The notes under the pieces: generated by a model | The model's input: the letters and a program-made list of their open reading frames with translations, nothing else | The model's database searches: none | What the model was told of the DNA's origin: nothing | Part shown: piece after piece, positions 1 to 7,192 of the stretch | Numbering within the stretch: the first letter of the stretch is position 1 | Layout: each line of letters begins with the position of its first letter | Source of the DNA: Conexibacter sp. | Lineage (GTDB): Bacteria > Actinomycetota > Thermoleophilia > Solirubrobacterales > Solirubrobacteraceae | NCBI GenBank assembly: GCA_025964295.1 | Contig: JAOPZD010000104.1 | Span: 1-10,639, forward strand | Direction of reading: 5' to 3' | DNA length: 10,639 bases | Translations under genes and position numbers: made by a program

Positions 1-2034
1 GATGACCTTGCCGGGCCGCACGGTCAGGGCGACGTCGTCGACGGCGACCGTGCCGCCGTAGCGGACGGTGACGCCGCTGATCTCCAACGCGCGAGCGGGC
101 ACGGGCTGCGCCTCCCCGGCGGCCAGCGTCGTGGGCGTCGGCCACGAGCGCCTCCACGGGATCACGCGCCGCAGACGCTGGTCGATGAGGCGGCCGACGG
201 TGTTCACCTCCCGCGCGATGCCGTTCTGGTGGCTGACGACGATGATGAGCAGGAACAGGCCGCCGATGAGCGGCACGTAGTTGTCCACGGACCCGCCCCC
301 GAAGATCGAGTGCGAGATCTGCACGCCCAGCGTCCCGGGGGCGAGGATCGCGCCGAAGAACGAGCCGAGCACATAGCCGAGGCCACCGAGGACCGCCCAG
401 GCGACCATCGTGATCGACTGGAAGCTCGTGAAGCCGGTGTACACGAGGGTCGTGCTCTGGAACGCGAGCAGGATGCCACCGACCGCGGCGATCCCCGCCG
501 ACAGGGCGAAGGCGTACACCTTGGCGCCCACGACGCTGATGCCCAGCGCGGCGGCGGCGCGCTCGTTGGTCCGGACCGCGATCAGGCGCCGCCCGGTCCG
601 GCCGCGGCGCACGTTGGCGACGGCGAGCGCGACGACGACGAACACCAAGAGCGTCAGCAGGCCGTAGCGCGCCGGGTGGTCGACGGACTGGAAGTCCAGG
701 CCAAGGATGTTCGGCGAGTCCACCTGCGTGCCGCCGAAGCCGCCGGTGAGGTCGCCGTTGTTGAAGACCATGAGCTCGAGCGCGCTGCCGAGGCCGAGCG
801 TCACCACCGCGAGGTTGATGCCGCGCGCCCGGACCGCCGGCAGGGCGAACAGGACCCCGAGCGGGACCGTCGCGACGACGCCGACGACGGCCGCCGCCAG
901 GAACGGCAGGTCAAGGACCACGGCGGAGCGCCCCGCGATCCAGGCGCCGAAGCCGGCGAACGCGAACTGCGCGAGGGAAAGCTGGCCGGCGTACCCCGTC
1001 AGCACCACGATGGACAGCACGACGAGGCCGGTCGCCAGGGTGGAGGTGATCGCCAGGCTCCAGTCCTCGGCGAGGACCCCCTGCAGGACGCCCACCACGA
1101 GGACGCCCAAGGCCACGTACCCCGGCCGGATCCGGCCGGTCCCGATCGATGGCAGCCGCTGCAGGAAGTAGTCGCGCAGCGGAAGCGCCCGCCCACTGAT
1201 CACGATCATCACGATGATGACCAGGAACGGCACGCTCGAGCTCACGCCCGGTGTCTGCACGTAGCGCTGGATGATCGTCTGGGCGATGCCGAGCGCGATC
1301 GCCGCGGCGAACGCGACGGGGAACGAGCGGAAGCCGGCGATCAGCGCGGCCGCCATTGCCGCCACCACGATGCTCGTGGCGGTGCCCACCTCGAGCGTCA
1401 CGATCGGGGCGAGGAGGATCGCACCGAGCGCGGCGAGCGCCGAGCCGAGCGCCCAGTTGGCCATCGCGATGACGTCGGGCGACCAGCCCAGGGCCGCGGC
1501 GGCACGCTGGTTCTCGGCGACGGCCGTCGTTGCCAGCCCGAACTTCGTCTTGCGGTAGGTGAACCACAGGGCGCTGGTCAGCAGCGCGGCGATCCCCAGC
1601 AGGATCAGCCGGTCGACGGGCACGGTGACCCCGCCGCCGAGTCCGATGATGCTCGACGGCAGCTCGCTGTGGACCAGCAGCGTCTCGTCGCTGTACTGGA
1701 GCACCGCGTAGGACTGCAGCGTGATCAGGACCCCGAGCGTGGAGACCACCCGGACCAGCGGCGAGGCCCTGCGCAACGGCCGCATCAGCAGCAGGTGCAC
1801 GAGGACGCCGAGCACCGCGGCGATGAGGATGCCGAGGATCGCCGCCGGCACGAACGGGAGATGCTGCTGGTACTGCAGCTGCCACCAGGCGTAGCCGCCG
1901 ACCAGGCCCATCGCGCCCTGAGCGAAGTTGAGCACGCCGGAGCCGCGGTAGATCAGCAGCAGCCCCTGGGCGGCGAGGGTGTAGACGGCTCCGATGCCGA
2001 GGCCATAGATGCCGAACTGGATGACCTCAGACAT
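1..2034 (-). CDS. Fused branched-chain amino acid-type ABC transporter, LivH-LivM-LivG (3' end beyond window)
   Basis: The reverse strand is open for 678 codons from ATG at 2034 to base 1. Residues 1-285 form a LivH-type permease, hydrophobic throughout, with NFAQGAMG near 36-43 and an EAA-like coupling loop around 171-189 (AENQRAAAALG). After a linker (286-305) comes a LivM-type permease, about 306-605, with its signature TGYAGQLSLAQFAF at 346-359 and a second coupling loop at 486-505. A basic, Pro-rich linker leads to a LivG-type ATPase from about 648 (ALEISGVTVRYGGTVAVDDV), with the A-loop Tyr at 659. The window ends just before the Walker A motif. The predicted role is inner-membrane import of the ligand delivered by the lipoprotein at 5737-7044. 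A separate LivF ATPase is expected to the left. The start overlaps the P450 stop (TGATG) and has only a weak Shine-Dalgarno, which suggests translational coupling. Family identity is firm; substrate unknown. Confidence 0.93.
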   Translation of the reverse strand, partial: MSEVIQFGIYGLGIGAVYTLAAQGLLLIYRGSGVLNFAQGAMGLVGGYAWWQLQYQQHLPFVPAAILGILIAAVLGVLVHLLLMRPLRRASPLVRVVSTLGVLITLQSYAVLQYSDETLLVHSELPSSIIGLGGGVTVPVDRLILLGIAALLTSALWFTYRKTKFGLATTAVAENQRAAAALGWSPDVIAMANWALGSALAALGAILLAPIVTLEVGTATSIVVAAMAAALIAGFRSFPVAFAAAIALGIAQTIIQRYVQTPGVSSSVPFLVIIVMIVISGRALPLRDYFLQRLPSIGTGRIRPGYVALGVLVVGVLQGVLAEDWSLAITSTLATGLVVLSIVVLTGYAGQLSLAQFAFAGFGAWIAGRSAVVLDLPFLAAAVVGVVATVPLGVLFALPAVRARGINLAVVTLGLGSALELMVFNNGDLTGGFGGTQVDSPNILGLDFQSVDHPARYGLLTLLVFVVVALAVANVRRGRTGRRLIAVRTNERAAAALGISVVGAKVYAFALSAGIAAVGGILLAFQSTTLVYTGFTSFQSITMVAWAVLGGLGYVLGSFFGAILAPGTLGVQISHSIFGGGSVDNYVPLIGGLFLLIIVVSHQNGIAREVNTVGRLIDQRLRRVIPWRRSWPTPTTLAAGEAQPVPARALEISGVTVRYGGTVAVDDVALTVRPGKVI

Positions 2035-3377
2035 CACTTCATGACCATCGGGAGCGACGTCAGCCCGTTGAACGTCGCGGAGTTCAAGCGCACCGGGTCG
2101 GCGGCGAGCTCGAAGTCCGGGAACCGGTCGAGCAGGTGCTCGAGGGCCATGCGTGCCTCCAGCCGGGCGAGGTTGGAGCCGAGACACCGATGCGGTCCCC
2201 AGCCGAAGCCCATGTGCGGCGGGTTGGGCAGACGCGTGACGTCAAGGACGTCCGCGTTGTCCCACACGGTGTCGTCGCGGTTGGCGCTCGCGTACAGGAC
2301 GTACAGGAGGTCACCCTCCTCGATCACCTGGCCGGCGATCTCGGTGCGCTCCGTGGCCGTGCGCAGCAGGCCCCAGACCGGCGACAGGTAGCGGACCAGC
2401 TCGTCGATCGCCGTCGGGATCAGCTCGGGCTGGTCGATCAGGAGCCGGCGCTGGTCCGGATGCTGCGCCAGCAGCCGGACCATGCCGGAGATGACGTGGC
2501 GGGTCGTCTCGTTGCCGGCGAACAGGAACGTGTTGGCGAAGGCCACCATGTCGGGCTCGCTCAGCCGCTCGCCGTCGATCTCGGCGTTGAGCATCGCCGA
2601 GAGCATGTCCTCGGCCGGCTCCTCGCGGCGCAGACGCAACCGGTCGCGGACGTAGCGGTACATCGCGGCCGAGCTCTGGCGCAGCTGCTGCTCGGCCTCG
2701 CGGTCACCCTCGTCGAACGTGAGCGCGACGTCGTCGGACCACCTGACGAACTGGGCGCGGTCTTCGGGCGGCACGCCGAGGAACACGGCGATCACCTCGG
2801 CCGGGATCGGCACCGCGACCGCCTTGACGAAGTCAACCGTCTCGCCGGGCCGGATCGCGTCGAGCGCCCCGAAGATGATCTGCTCGATCTCGTCGTGGTA
2901 GTGGGAGACCATCCGCGGCGTGAAGGCCTTGGACACGAACTTGCGCAGGCGGGTGTGCCGCGGCGGGTCGACGATCGTGATCCTCGCGCCGGCGACGTCG
3001 CCGTCCGGTGCCGCCTTGCGGTGGCGCGCGAGCGACACCTCGCGGCGCAGCTCGGCGCGCGACATCTCGCCGCGGTCCAGGCGGCCACGCTGCTCGTCGT
3101 CGAGCAGGTCGGCGACCTGCTCGGGGAAGACGTTGTCGGTGAGCGTGAAGCCGCTCTCCGATGAGAAGAGCTCAGGTTGGGAGTTGACGTCCCGGATGTC
3201 CTCGTACCGCGACAGGACCCAGAACTTGCCCGGCTCGTACCAGTACACCGGCGCCTCGCGGCGCAGCTCCGCGAACGTCTCGTAGGGGTTGGCGTAGAAC
3301 TCGCGCGCGTCGAAGCGCGCGCGCTCGACGATCGGGGTTGCGTTAGGCAACGGACCGCTCTCCTCTTCTCCTGACAT
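2034..3377 (-). CDS. Cytochrome P450
   Basis: Soluble bacterial P450 of 447 residues without a membrane anchor. All hallmarks are visible: substrate/C-helix region DPPRHTRLRKFVSKAFTPR at 137-155; I-helix oxygen-activation motif AGNETT at 287-292; K-helix ExxR as ELVR at 326-329; and heme loop FGWGPHRCLG at 391-400 with the thiolate ligand Cys398. It would hydroxylate or otherwise mono-oxygenate a small organic substrate using electrons from ferredoxin and its reductase, neither encoded here. The segment between FSS (71-73) and DPPRHT (137) is about 65 residues, well longer than the usual B-C region, and is highly charged. It is followed directly by the permease fusion with a 1-base overlap, and has its own promoter with a TetR-type palindrome upstream. 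The ATG at 3377 has little Shine-Dalgarno. A purine-rich AGGAGAAGAGGAG at 3360-3372 precedes an in-frame TTG at 3350, so the true start may be nine codons later. The CYP family cannot be assigned by eye. Confidence 0.96.
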   Translation of the reverse strand: MSGEEESGPLPNATPIVERARFDAREFYANPYETFAELRREAPVYWYEPGKFWVLSRYEDIRDVNSQPELFSSESGFTLTDNVFPEQVADLLDDEQRGRLDRGEMSRAELRREVSLARHRKAAPDGDVAGARITIVDPPRHTRLRKFVSKAFTPRMVSHYHDEIEQIIFGALDAIRPGETVDFVKAVAVPIPAEVIAVFLGVPPEDRAQFVRWSDDVALTFDEGDREAEQQLRQSSAAMYRYVRDRLRLRREEPAEDMLSAMLNAEIDGERLSEPDMVAFANTFLFAGNETTRHVISGMVRLLAQHPDQRRLLIDQPELIPTAIDELVRYLSPVWGLLRTATERTEIAGQVIEEGDLLYVLYASANRDDTVWDNADVLDVTRLPNPPHMGFGWGPHRCLGSNLARLEARMALEHLLDRFPDFELAADPVRLNSATFNGLTSLPMVMK

Positions 3378-3421
3378 CGGCCTGAAACGCCGTCCCGGCC
3401 GACCCTTTGCTCCCGTCGGCG

Positions 3422-3450
3422 ACGCTACAGACCGAGCGCTCGGTTGTCAA
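3422..3450 (-). promoter_or_regulatory. Promoter of the P450-transporter pair with embedded operator
   Basis: On the minus strand, TTGACA (3450-3445) is followed after 17 bp by TAGCGT (3427-3422), an actinobacterial-style sigma70 TAnnnT -10 box. Transcription would begin near 3415, giving about 38 bases of leader before the ATG at 3377. The spacer is almost entirely the 14-bp palindrome at 3431-3444. The promoter lies just after the stop of the ABM gene (3467), so it can drive P450 and transporter independently of read-through from the upstream operon. It is called from sequence match alone. Confidence 0.7.
3431..3444. promoter_or_regulatory. TetR-type operator, copy 1 (P450 promoter)
   Basis: Perfect 14-bp palindrome ACCGAGCGCTCGGT filling the -35/-10 spacer, where a bound protein would block RNA polymerase. 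The same palindrome recurs at 7173-7186, and identity between the two sites extends over 22 bp (3430-3451 versus 7172-7193). Length and symmetry are typical of TetR-family operators. Assignment to the tandem TetR at 7262-8527 is inferred from adjacency. Confidence 0.75.
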
Positions 3451-3466
3451 CGAGTCAGAGACCATG

Positions 3467-3769
3467 TCACGCCGCCCCAAGGAACGTCCCGTGCACCGCC
3501 TCGCGACCCTCGATGAGGTCACTGCAGGCGTCCAGGATCGCGCGCAGGCGCGGGTCCTCGCGATGCGCCTGACCGGCCGCCGCGTCGGCGTACTGCTCGT
3601 AGAACCAGACGGCCGAATCGTCGGGCGTGGCGTGCATCCGGTAGATCTCGACCCCAGGGTCGTCCTGCGCCACGCCGATGAGCGGGCGCATGCGCGAGAG
3701 CAGCTCCTCGAAGCATCCGTGGCGCGCGATGAACTTCACGAACAGGGTGGGCTTGGCGTCATCGATCAT
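3467..3769 (-). CDS. ABM-fold (antibiotic biosynthesis monooxygenase / YgiN-like) protein
   Basis: Small 100-residue protein matching the dimeric alpha-beta barrel ABM family, which includes cofactor-independent quinol and polyketide monooxygenases and some non-enzymatic members. Visible family features are the opening strand TLFVKFIARHG (8-18), the helix FEELLSRMRPLI (20-31), DDPGVEIYRMH (36-46), the strand AVWFYEQYAD (53-62) and the downstream His69 in GQAHREDPRL. The full family length is present. An AGGAG sits 7 bases before the ATG. It is the fourth gene of the minus-strand operon, 30 bp after the SDR stop, consistent with oxidation of a phenolic or quinol intermediate, though the substrate is unknown. 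Small stress-related relatives exist, so the catalytic role is only likely. Confidence 0.85.
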   Translation of the reverse strand: MIDDAKPTLFVKFIARHGCFEELLSRMRPLIGVAQDDPGVEIYRMHATPDDSAVWFYEQYADAAAGQAHREDPRLRAILDACSDLIEGREAVHGTFLGAA

Positions 3770-3799
3770 GAGCGTGCTCCTGTGGTGTGGACGCAGCGC

Positions 3800-4696
3800 T
3801 CATGCGCGCCGCGGGTTAAGCGTGGTCGGGACGAAGGGGTCCGAGCCATCGACGATCTCGTGCCACCGCTCGATGATCTTCTCTGGTGTGAGCGACCGAT
3901 CGAAGAAGCCCGCGCCGTCGACGAAGTACTCGCGCGCGACGACGCCGGCGCCGGCGTTGTACATCTCCCCGGTGGTCGGGCACGTCGCGTGCGCGAGGAC
4001 GGCGAAGATCGGTGAGACCTGCTCTGCGCGGTTCGGGTCGGGCCCGTCCGCCGGAGCCTGTGGGACGCCCGCAACCTCGCCACCCGTCGCGGGATCGACC
4101 CACATGGCTGTGCGCGCCGACGGGTTGACTAGGTTGACCTTGACGCTCTCCTCCAGGCCCTCGGTCGCCAGGCACTTGGTCAAGCCGATGATGCCGGACT
4201 TCGACGCCCCATACGACACGCGGCTGGGCAGGCCGAGGACGCCGGCGCTCGACATCGTGTTGACGATGCGCCCGGTGCCCGAGGCGACGAGATGCGGCCA
4301 GGCCGCGAAGCACATCGCGGCCGTGCCGACGAGGTTGACGGTGACGTGCCGGACGAAGTTGTCCACGTCGGTCTCGGCCAGCGGGCGCGTCTCGAAGATG
4401 CCCGCGCTGTTGATCAGCGCGTCCAGGCGCCCGAAGGCCTCGATGGCCGTGGCGACGATCGCCTCCGCTCCCTCCTGCGTCGCGATGGACGCCACCGCGG
4501 CGACCGCCTCGCCGCCGTCGGCCCGGATCTCGTCGACGACCGCGTCGGCGGGGCTCGGCGCGCCGTCTCGCCCGGCAAGGTCGTTGATCACGACGCGGGC
4601 CCCGCGTGACGCGAGCAGCCGGGCGTGCTCCCGCCCAAGCCCTCCCCCGGCGCCGGTGACGATCACGACACGTCCATCGAAGCGCAACTGCTCCAT
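3800..4696 (-). CDS. Short-chain dehydrogenase/reductase, MFE-2 / 3-hydroxyacyl-CoA-type
   Basis: Classical SDR of 298 residues. The Rossmann glycine motif is TGAGGGLG at 14-21. Asp39 in VINDL, at the end of the second strand, predicts NAD(H) over NADP(H). NSAG is at 96-99, and the catalytic tetrad is Asn121, Ser149, Tyr162 and Lys166 (YGASK). The NDL region and the C-terminal extension (roughly 235-298, with LAHATCPTTGEMYNAGAG) resemble the dehydrogenase unit of peroxisomal multifunctional enzyme type 2 and its stand-alone bacterial relatives, which oxidise 3-hydroxyacyl-CoA or hydroxysteroid-like alcohols. It probably oxidises an alcohol made by the P450 or arising from a CoA-bound intermediate. 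I chose ATG 4696 because GAGGGA lies 7 bases upstream and the fold begins directly after it; an open frame continues upstream but lies inside the amidohydrolase gene. The gap to the amidohydrolase stop is 11 bp, so co-translation is likely. Confidence 0.93.
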   Translation of the reverse strand: MEQLRFDGRVVIVTGAGGGLGREHARLLASRGARVVINDLAGRDGAPSPADAVVDEIRADGGEAVAAVASIATQEGAEAIVATAIEAFGRLDALINSAGIFETRPLAETDVDNFVRHVTVNLVGTAAMCFAAWPHLVASGTGRIVNTMSSAGVLGLPSRVSYGASKSGIIGLTKCLATEGLEESVKVNLVNPSARTAMWVDPATGGEVAGVPQAPADGPDPNRAEQVSPIFAVLAHATCPTTGEMYNAGAGVVAREYFVDGAGFFDRSLTPEKIIERWHEIVDGSDPFVPTTLNPRRA

Positions 4697-4707
4697 GGTG
4701 CGTTCCC

Positions 4708-5607
4708 TCAGCCGCGCCCGCGGCGCGACAGGTAGGCGTCGGGTTCCCAGCGCAGCACGCGGCGCAGCGCCTGGCCGTACATGAGCTCGAGGTCGCTCCG
4801 GCCCAGCCCGTCGATCTCGCGGAGGTAGTCCGTGGCGTCGGCGTACGTGTTCAGGCTGCCGGTACGCGTGATGTCGCTGCCCCACAGCACGCGCGCGGAC
4901 CCGTATGCCTCGACGATGCGCTTGATGCCGGTCCAGAGGTCCCGGAACGGGTAGGGCTCGTGCGACAGCGCCGCCGCGCCGGTCAGCTTGAGCGCCACGT
5001 TGGGGTGCTTGGCCAGCGCGAGGACCGCGGGCAGGCGCTCCCACGGGTCATCGGGCGCGAGGCCGTACGCCGGCGGGGCGTGACCGACGCCCAGATGGTC
5101 GACCATGAACGGCACGTCCTCGTAGCGCCGGAAGATGTCGGTGACCGCGTCGGGCACCGGGTGGGGCAGCGAGAGCGCGACGGCGACGTGCTGGTCGCGA
5201 CACGCGCCGAGCACCCGCTCGTAATCCCCTGCCGCGAGACGCTCGGGATCGATGCGCAGCAGCCGCACGCCCCGCATGCCGCGCGCGACGTCGCGCGCAA
5301 GCACCTCCTCGAGGTCCGGAGCGGTGTGGTCGATCCACCCGACGACGGCGAACTTGCGGGGGTACTCGGCGAAGGTCTCCAGCTCGAGGCTGTTGTCATT
5401 GCCGTAGACGCCCTGCGGCGTCAGCACGCCGCCGTCGACGCCGGCGGCGGCCATCTCCACCACGAGCGTCTCGGGAGGCATCGGCACGCCCGTCTGGATG
5501 AGGATGTTCAGCGCGCGGGCCGCCATGTCGCCGCGGTACTCGCGGCGCCACGGCCGTGTGGGCCGGTCAGGCAGCCAGCAGTGCAGCTGGGCGTCGAGGA
5601 TCTCCAT
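4708..5607 (-). CDS. Amidohydrolase-related TIM-barrel hydrolase/decarboxylase (Amidohydro_2-like)
   Basis: A 299-residue protein of the amidohydrolase-2 type, a family that includes ACMSD-like decarboxylases and lactone hydrolases. It begins MEILDAQLHCW; His9 is the second His position of the usual DxHxH strand-1 motif, with Gln7 in place of the first His. The strand motif GVRLLRID is at 113-120, MVDHLG with His171 at 168-173, LKLTG at 207-211, and GSD with the catalytic-position Asp245 at 243-245. The C-terminal MYGQALRRVLRW (276-287) corresponds to the family's N-A-x-R-L-F ending. It may hydrolyse a lactone or amide, or decarboxylate an intermediate of the pathway. CAGGAG lies about 10 bases before the ATG. 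The gene follows the binding-protein gene after 129 bp and is 11 bp before the SDR, so it belongs to the same operon. The specific reaction cannot be assigned. Confidence 0.88.
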   Translation of the reverse strand: MEILDAQLHCWLPDRPTRPWRREYRGDMAARALNILIQTGVPMPPETLVVEMAAAGVDGGVLTPQGVYGNDNSLELETFAEYPRKFAVVGWIDHTAPDLEEVLARDVARGMRGVRLLRIDPERLAAGDYERVLGACRDQHVAVALSLPHPVPDAVTDIFRRYEDVPFMVDHLGVGHAPPAYGLAPDDPWERLPAVLALAKHPNVALKLTGAAALSHEPYPFRDLWTGIKRIVEAYGSARVLWGSDITRTGSLNTYADATDYLREIDGLGRSDLELMYGQALRRVLRWEPDAYLSRRGRG

Positions 5608-5703
5608 CGGTTCGGGACTCCTGGGGAAAGGGGATGAGAGGTCGCCACCGCCCGCCCCGGGCGCCGCGAAGCGGTCGCCGGAGCGGACGGATGGCGGGTT
5701 CGA

Positions 5704-5730
5704 GAGCTCGCCGGTCCCGCCGCCGAGCTC
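5704..5730 (-). terminator. Intercistronic hairpin after the binding-protein gene (attenuator/partial terminator)
   Basis: Six bases after the stop codon of the lipoprotein gene, the minus-strand transcript can fold an 11-bp stem (5730-5720 with 5714-5704) with one G-G mismatch and a 5-base loop; the outer part is the self-complementary GAGCTC. No U-tract follows, so it is not a textbook intrinsic terminator. Hairpins here often stabilise the upstream message or cause partial termination, leaving more binding protein than enzymes, which would suit this operon. Function is inferred. Confidence 0.5.
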
Positions 5731-5736
5731 GGGTAT

Positions 5737-7044
5737 TCAGGCCTTCGGGTCGAACGGCTTGCCGTCGAGCAGGTTGGTCATGTCGAAGAAGCGACCGTTC
5801 TCGTAGGCGCCGATCTTCCCGTCCTTGACGACCGAGAGCCCGATCTTGCGATTGAACATCCGCGGGTACTTGCCGCCCAGGCCCGTGAACTCCTGGGTCA
5901 GGTCGAGATCCGCCTGCAGGCCGTCCATCTTCAGGTCGGACGCCTTGTTCGCCGCCTCGATGAACGTGGCGTGGTCGATCGTCCCCTTCATCCCCTGGAC
6001 GATCTTCGTGAACGCCACCAGCGACGCCCAGGTGACCTGCGCGCGGCCGTTGTCGCCGTTCGGGACCCCGGCGGCCTTCGTGGCGTCCCGGTAGTCGTTC
6101 CAGATCGGGAGCGAGATGTCCGAGGCGGTGTTCGCGATGACCGCGCCCTCGAGCTCCGGCGCGAAGGCGGAGAGCTGGTCCGGGCCCACGACGCCGGCGT
6201 TGAAGCCCAGCTTCTGCTTCTTGCCCTGCTGCTTCCAGGTGGTCATCCACTGCTGGAACGAGGTCGGGTTGGTGAGCGAGCCGGCGAACAGGCAGTCCCT
6301 GCCGTCGGTGGCGCGCGCCACATAGGGCGTGATGTCGGGGACCGACAGCTGCGGCAGCGTGACGGTCGTTACGCCTCCGACGCCGAGCGACTTGCCCGCG
6401 TTGTTGACGATCATCGCCTGGAACTTGCCGATGTCCAACGCGTAGTTGGTGAAGGCGATCTTCTTGCAGCCCTGCATCGCCAGACCGGCGACGACGCCCT
6501 CGATGGTCGACAGCGAGCAGGTCGCGGTGGGGAAGGAGACGGGGCTCGTGAACTCGTCGACCGCGAGGTTGCAGGCGGCGCCGAACCAGGCCGTGTGGCC
6601 CTTCTCATAGACCGGGACCACGTTGGGCGCGAAGTACGACGTCCCGCCGACGGCCGCGACCACGCCGTCCTTGATCGCCTGGCGCGCGCAGTTGACCGAG
6701 TCCTGGGTGACCTGGTGGTCGTCGCAGGTCTCGATCTGGAGCGGGCGGCCGTTGATGCCGCCCTTGTGGTTGATGTAGGTCTCGTAGGCCTTGCCGACGT
6801 TGATGGCATTGGGGATGCCGTCGTTGTTGAGGCCCTGACCCTTGATGGGCGCCTGGATCATGATCTTGATCGACGAGCCATTCGGCTTGTCGGCGGATGC
6901 CGCGGTGGCGGACCCGCCGGACGACCCGCCTGAGCCGTCATCGCTACTGCCGCACGCGGCGACGCCGACGGCGAGGACCCCGACGACAGCTCCAACCCCC
7001 AGCGCACGGAACGACCGCCAGCGCTTGACCCCGTTGCTCTCCAT
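5737..7044 (-). CDS. LivK-type ABC transporter substrate-binding lipoprotein
   Basis: A 435-residue extracytoplasmic binding protein of the type-1 periplasmic fold (Peripla_BP_6 / LivK-like). The N-terminus has a basic n-region (KRWRSFR), a hydrophobic stretch and the lipobox VAAC at 28-31. Cys31 is the lipidation site, followed by the flexible Gly/Ser linker usual for lipoproteins of monoderms. Family strands follow: SIKIMIQAPIKGQG; NVGKAYETYINHKGGINGRPLQI with the typical GGINGR turn; and AVGGTSYFAPNVVPVYEKG. Several Cys residues (for example in ETCDD, VNCARQ, AACNL, TATCSL, QGCKK, RDCLF) may form disulfides. ATG 7044 is chosen because AGGAGG lies 6 bases upstream and the signal peptide begins there; an upstream in-frame GTG (7095) lacks both. 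It is the first gene behind the palindrome-controlled promoter and is separated from its presumed membrane partner (livHMG) by four enzyme genes. LivK relatives bind amino acids but also aromatic acids, so the ligand is open. Confidence 0.94.
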   Translation of the reverse strand: MESNGVKRWRSFRALGVGAVVGVLAVGVAACGSSDDGSGGSSGGSATAASADKPNGSSIKIMIQAPIKGQGLNNDGIPNAINVGKAYETYINHKGGINGRPLQIETCDDHQVTQDSVNCARQAIKDGVVAAVGGTSYFAPNVVPVYEKGHTAWFGAACNLAVDEFTSPVSFPTATCSLSTIEGVVAGLAMQGCKKIAFTNYALDIGKFQAMIVNNAGKSLGVGGVTTVTLPQLSVPDITPYVARATDGRDCLFAGSLTNPTSFQQWMTTWKQQGKKQKLGFNAGVVGPDQLSAFAPELEGAVIANTASDISLPIWNDYRDATKAAGVPNGDNGRAQVTWASLVAFTKIVQGMKGTIDHATFIEAANKASDLKMDGLQADLDLTQEFTGLGGKYPRMFNRKIGLSVVKDGKIGAYENGRFFDMTNLLDGKPFDPKA

Positions 7045-7156
7045 GACTCTCCTCCTGTGTGGTTCCGGTGGACCCTGCACCCCTTGCGGCAGCACGACGT
7101 CGCCCCGCGCCGGGGGCGTCCTCTCTCCTGCGCCGCAGGCTCGGGATCAACCGAGC
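7045..7156 (-). other. Leader of the binding-protein transcript with two short hairpins
   Basis: From the predicted start near 7156 to ATG 7044, the leader is about 112 bases. It holds two short perfect inverted repeats: CCTGCG/CGCAGG around a single base at 7127-7139, and GCCCC/GGGGC at 7102-7117. The strong Shine-Dalgarno AGGAGGAGAG is at 7047-7056. No known riboswitch architecture is recognised. The hairpins may be incidental at this G+C content. Confidence 0.35.
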
Positions 7157-7162
7157 GCGGCG

Positions 7163-7192
7163 AAGCTACCTGACCGAGCGCTCGGTTGTCAA
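7163..7192 (-). promoter_or_regulatory. Promoter of the binding-protein/enzyme operon with embedded operator
   Basis: Minus strand: TTGACA (7192-7187), an 18-bp spacer, then TAGCTT (7168-7163) as the -10 box. The palindrome at 7173-7186 begins directly after the -35 box, exactly as in the P450 promoter. It would drive the binding-protein gene and the amidohydrolase, SDR and ABM genes behind it. It is called from sequence match and from the repeat of the same layout 3.7 kb away. Confidence 0.7.
7173..7186. promoter_or_regulatory. TetR-type operator, copy 2 (divergent region)
   Basis: Perfect palindrome ACCGAGCGCTCGGT, identical to 3431-3444. It lies between the divergent tandem-TetR gene and the binding-protein gene, 76 bp before the TetR ATG, so it could serve both repression of the operon and autoregulation. 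The regulator-operator pairing is inferred from position. Confidence 0.75.

Noticed and set aside
911..1885. Minus-strand frame of 324 codons within the transporter
   Set aside because: Ala/Arg/Gly/Pro-rich out-of-frame reading of the LivH-LivM fusion, with no membrane segments or motifs.
229..2391. Long plus-strand open frame of 720 codons across the transporter and P450 genes
   Set aside because: Antisense shadow of GC-rich coding sequence: the product is low-complexity Arg/Asp/Gly/His, while the minus strand encodes recognisable Liv permeases and a P450.
3697..5044. Extended upstream start for the SDR (frame open to 5044) and an overlapping plus-strand frame
   Set aside because: The extension lies inside the amidohydrolase gene and has no SDR features; the ATG at 4696 has a good ribosome site and the fold starts there.
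7045..7095. GTG start at 7095 adding 17 residues to the binding protein
   Set aside because: It would put a Pro/Arg-rich segment before the signal peptide and ignore the strong AGGAGG 6 bases before ATG 7044.
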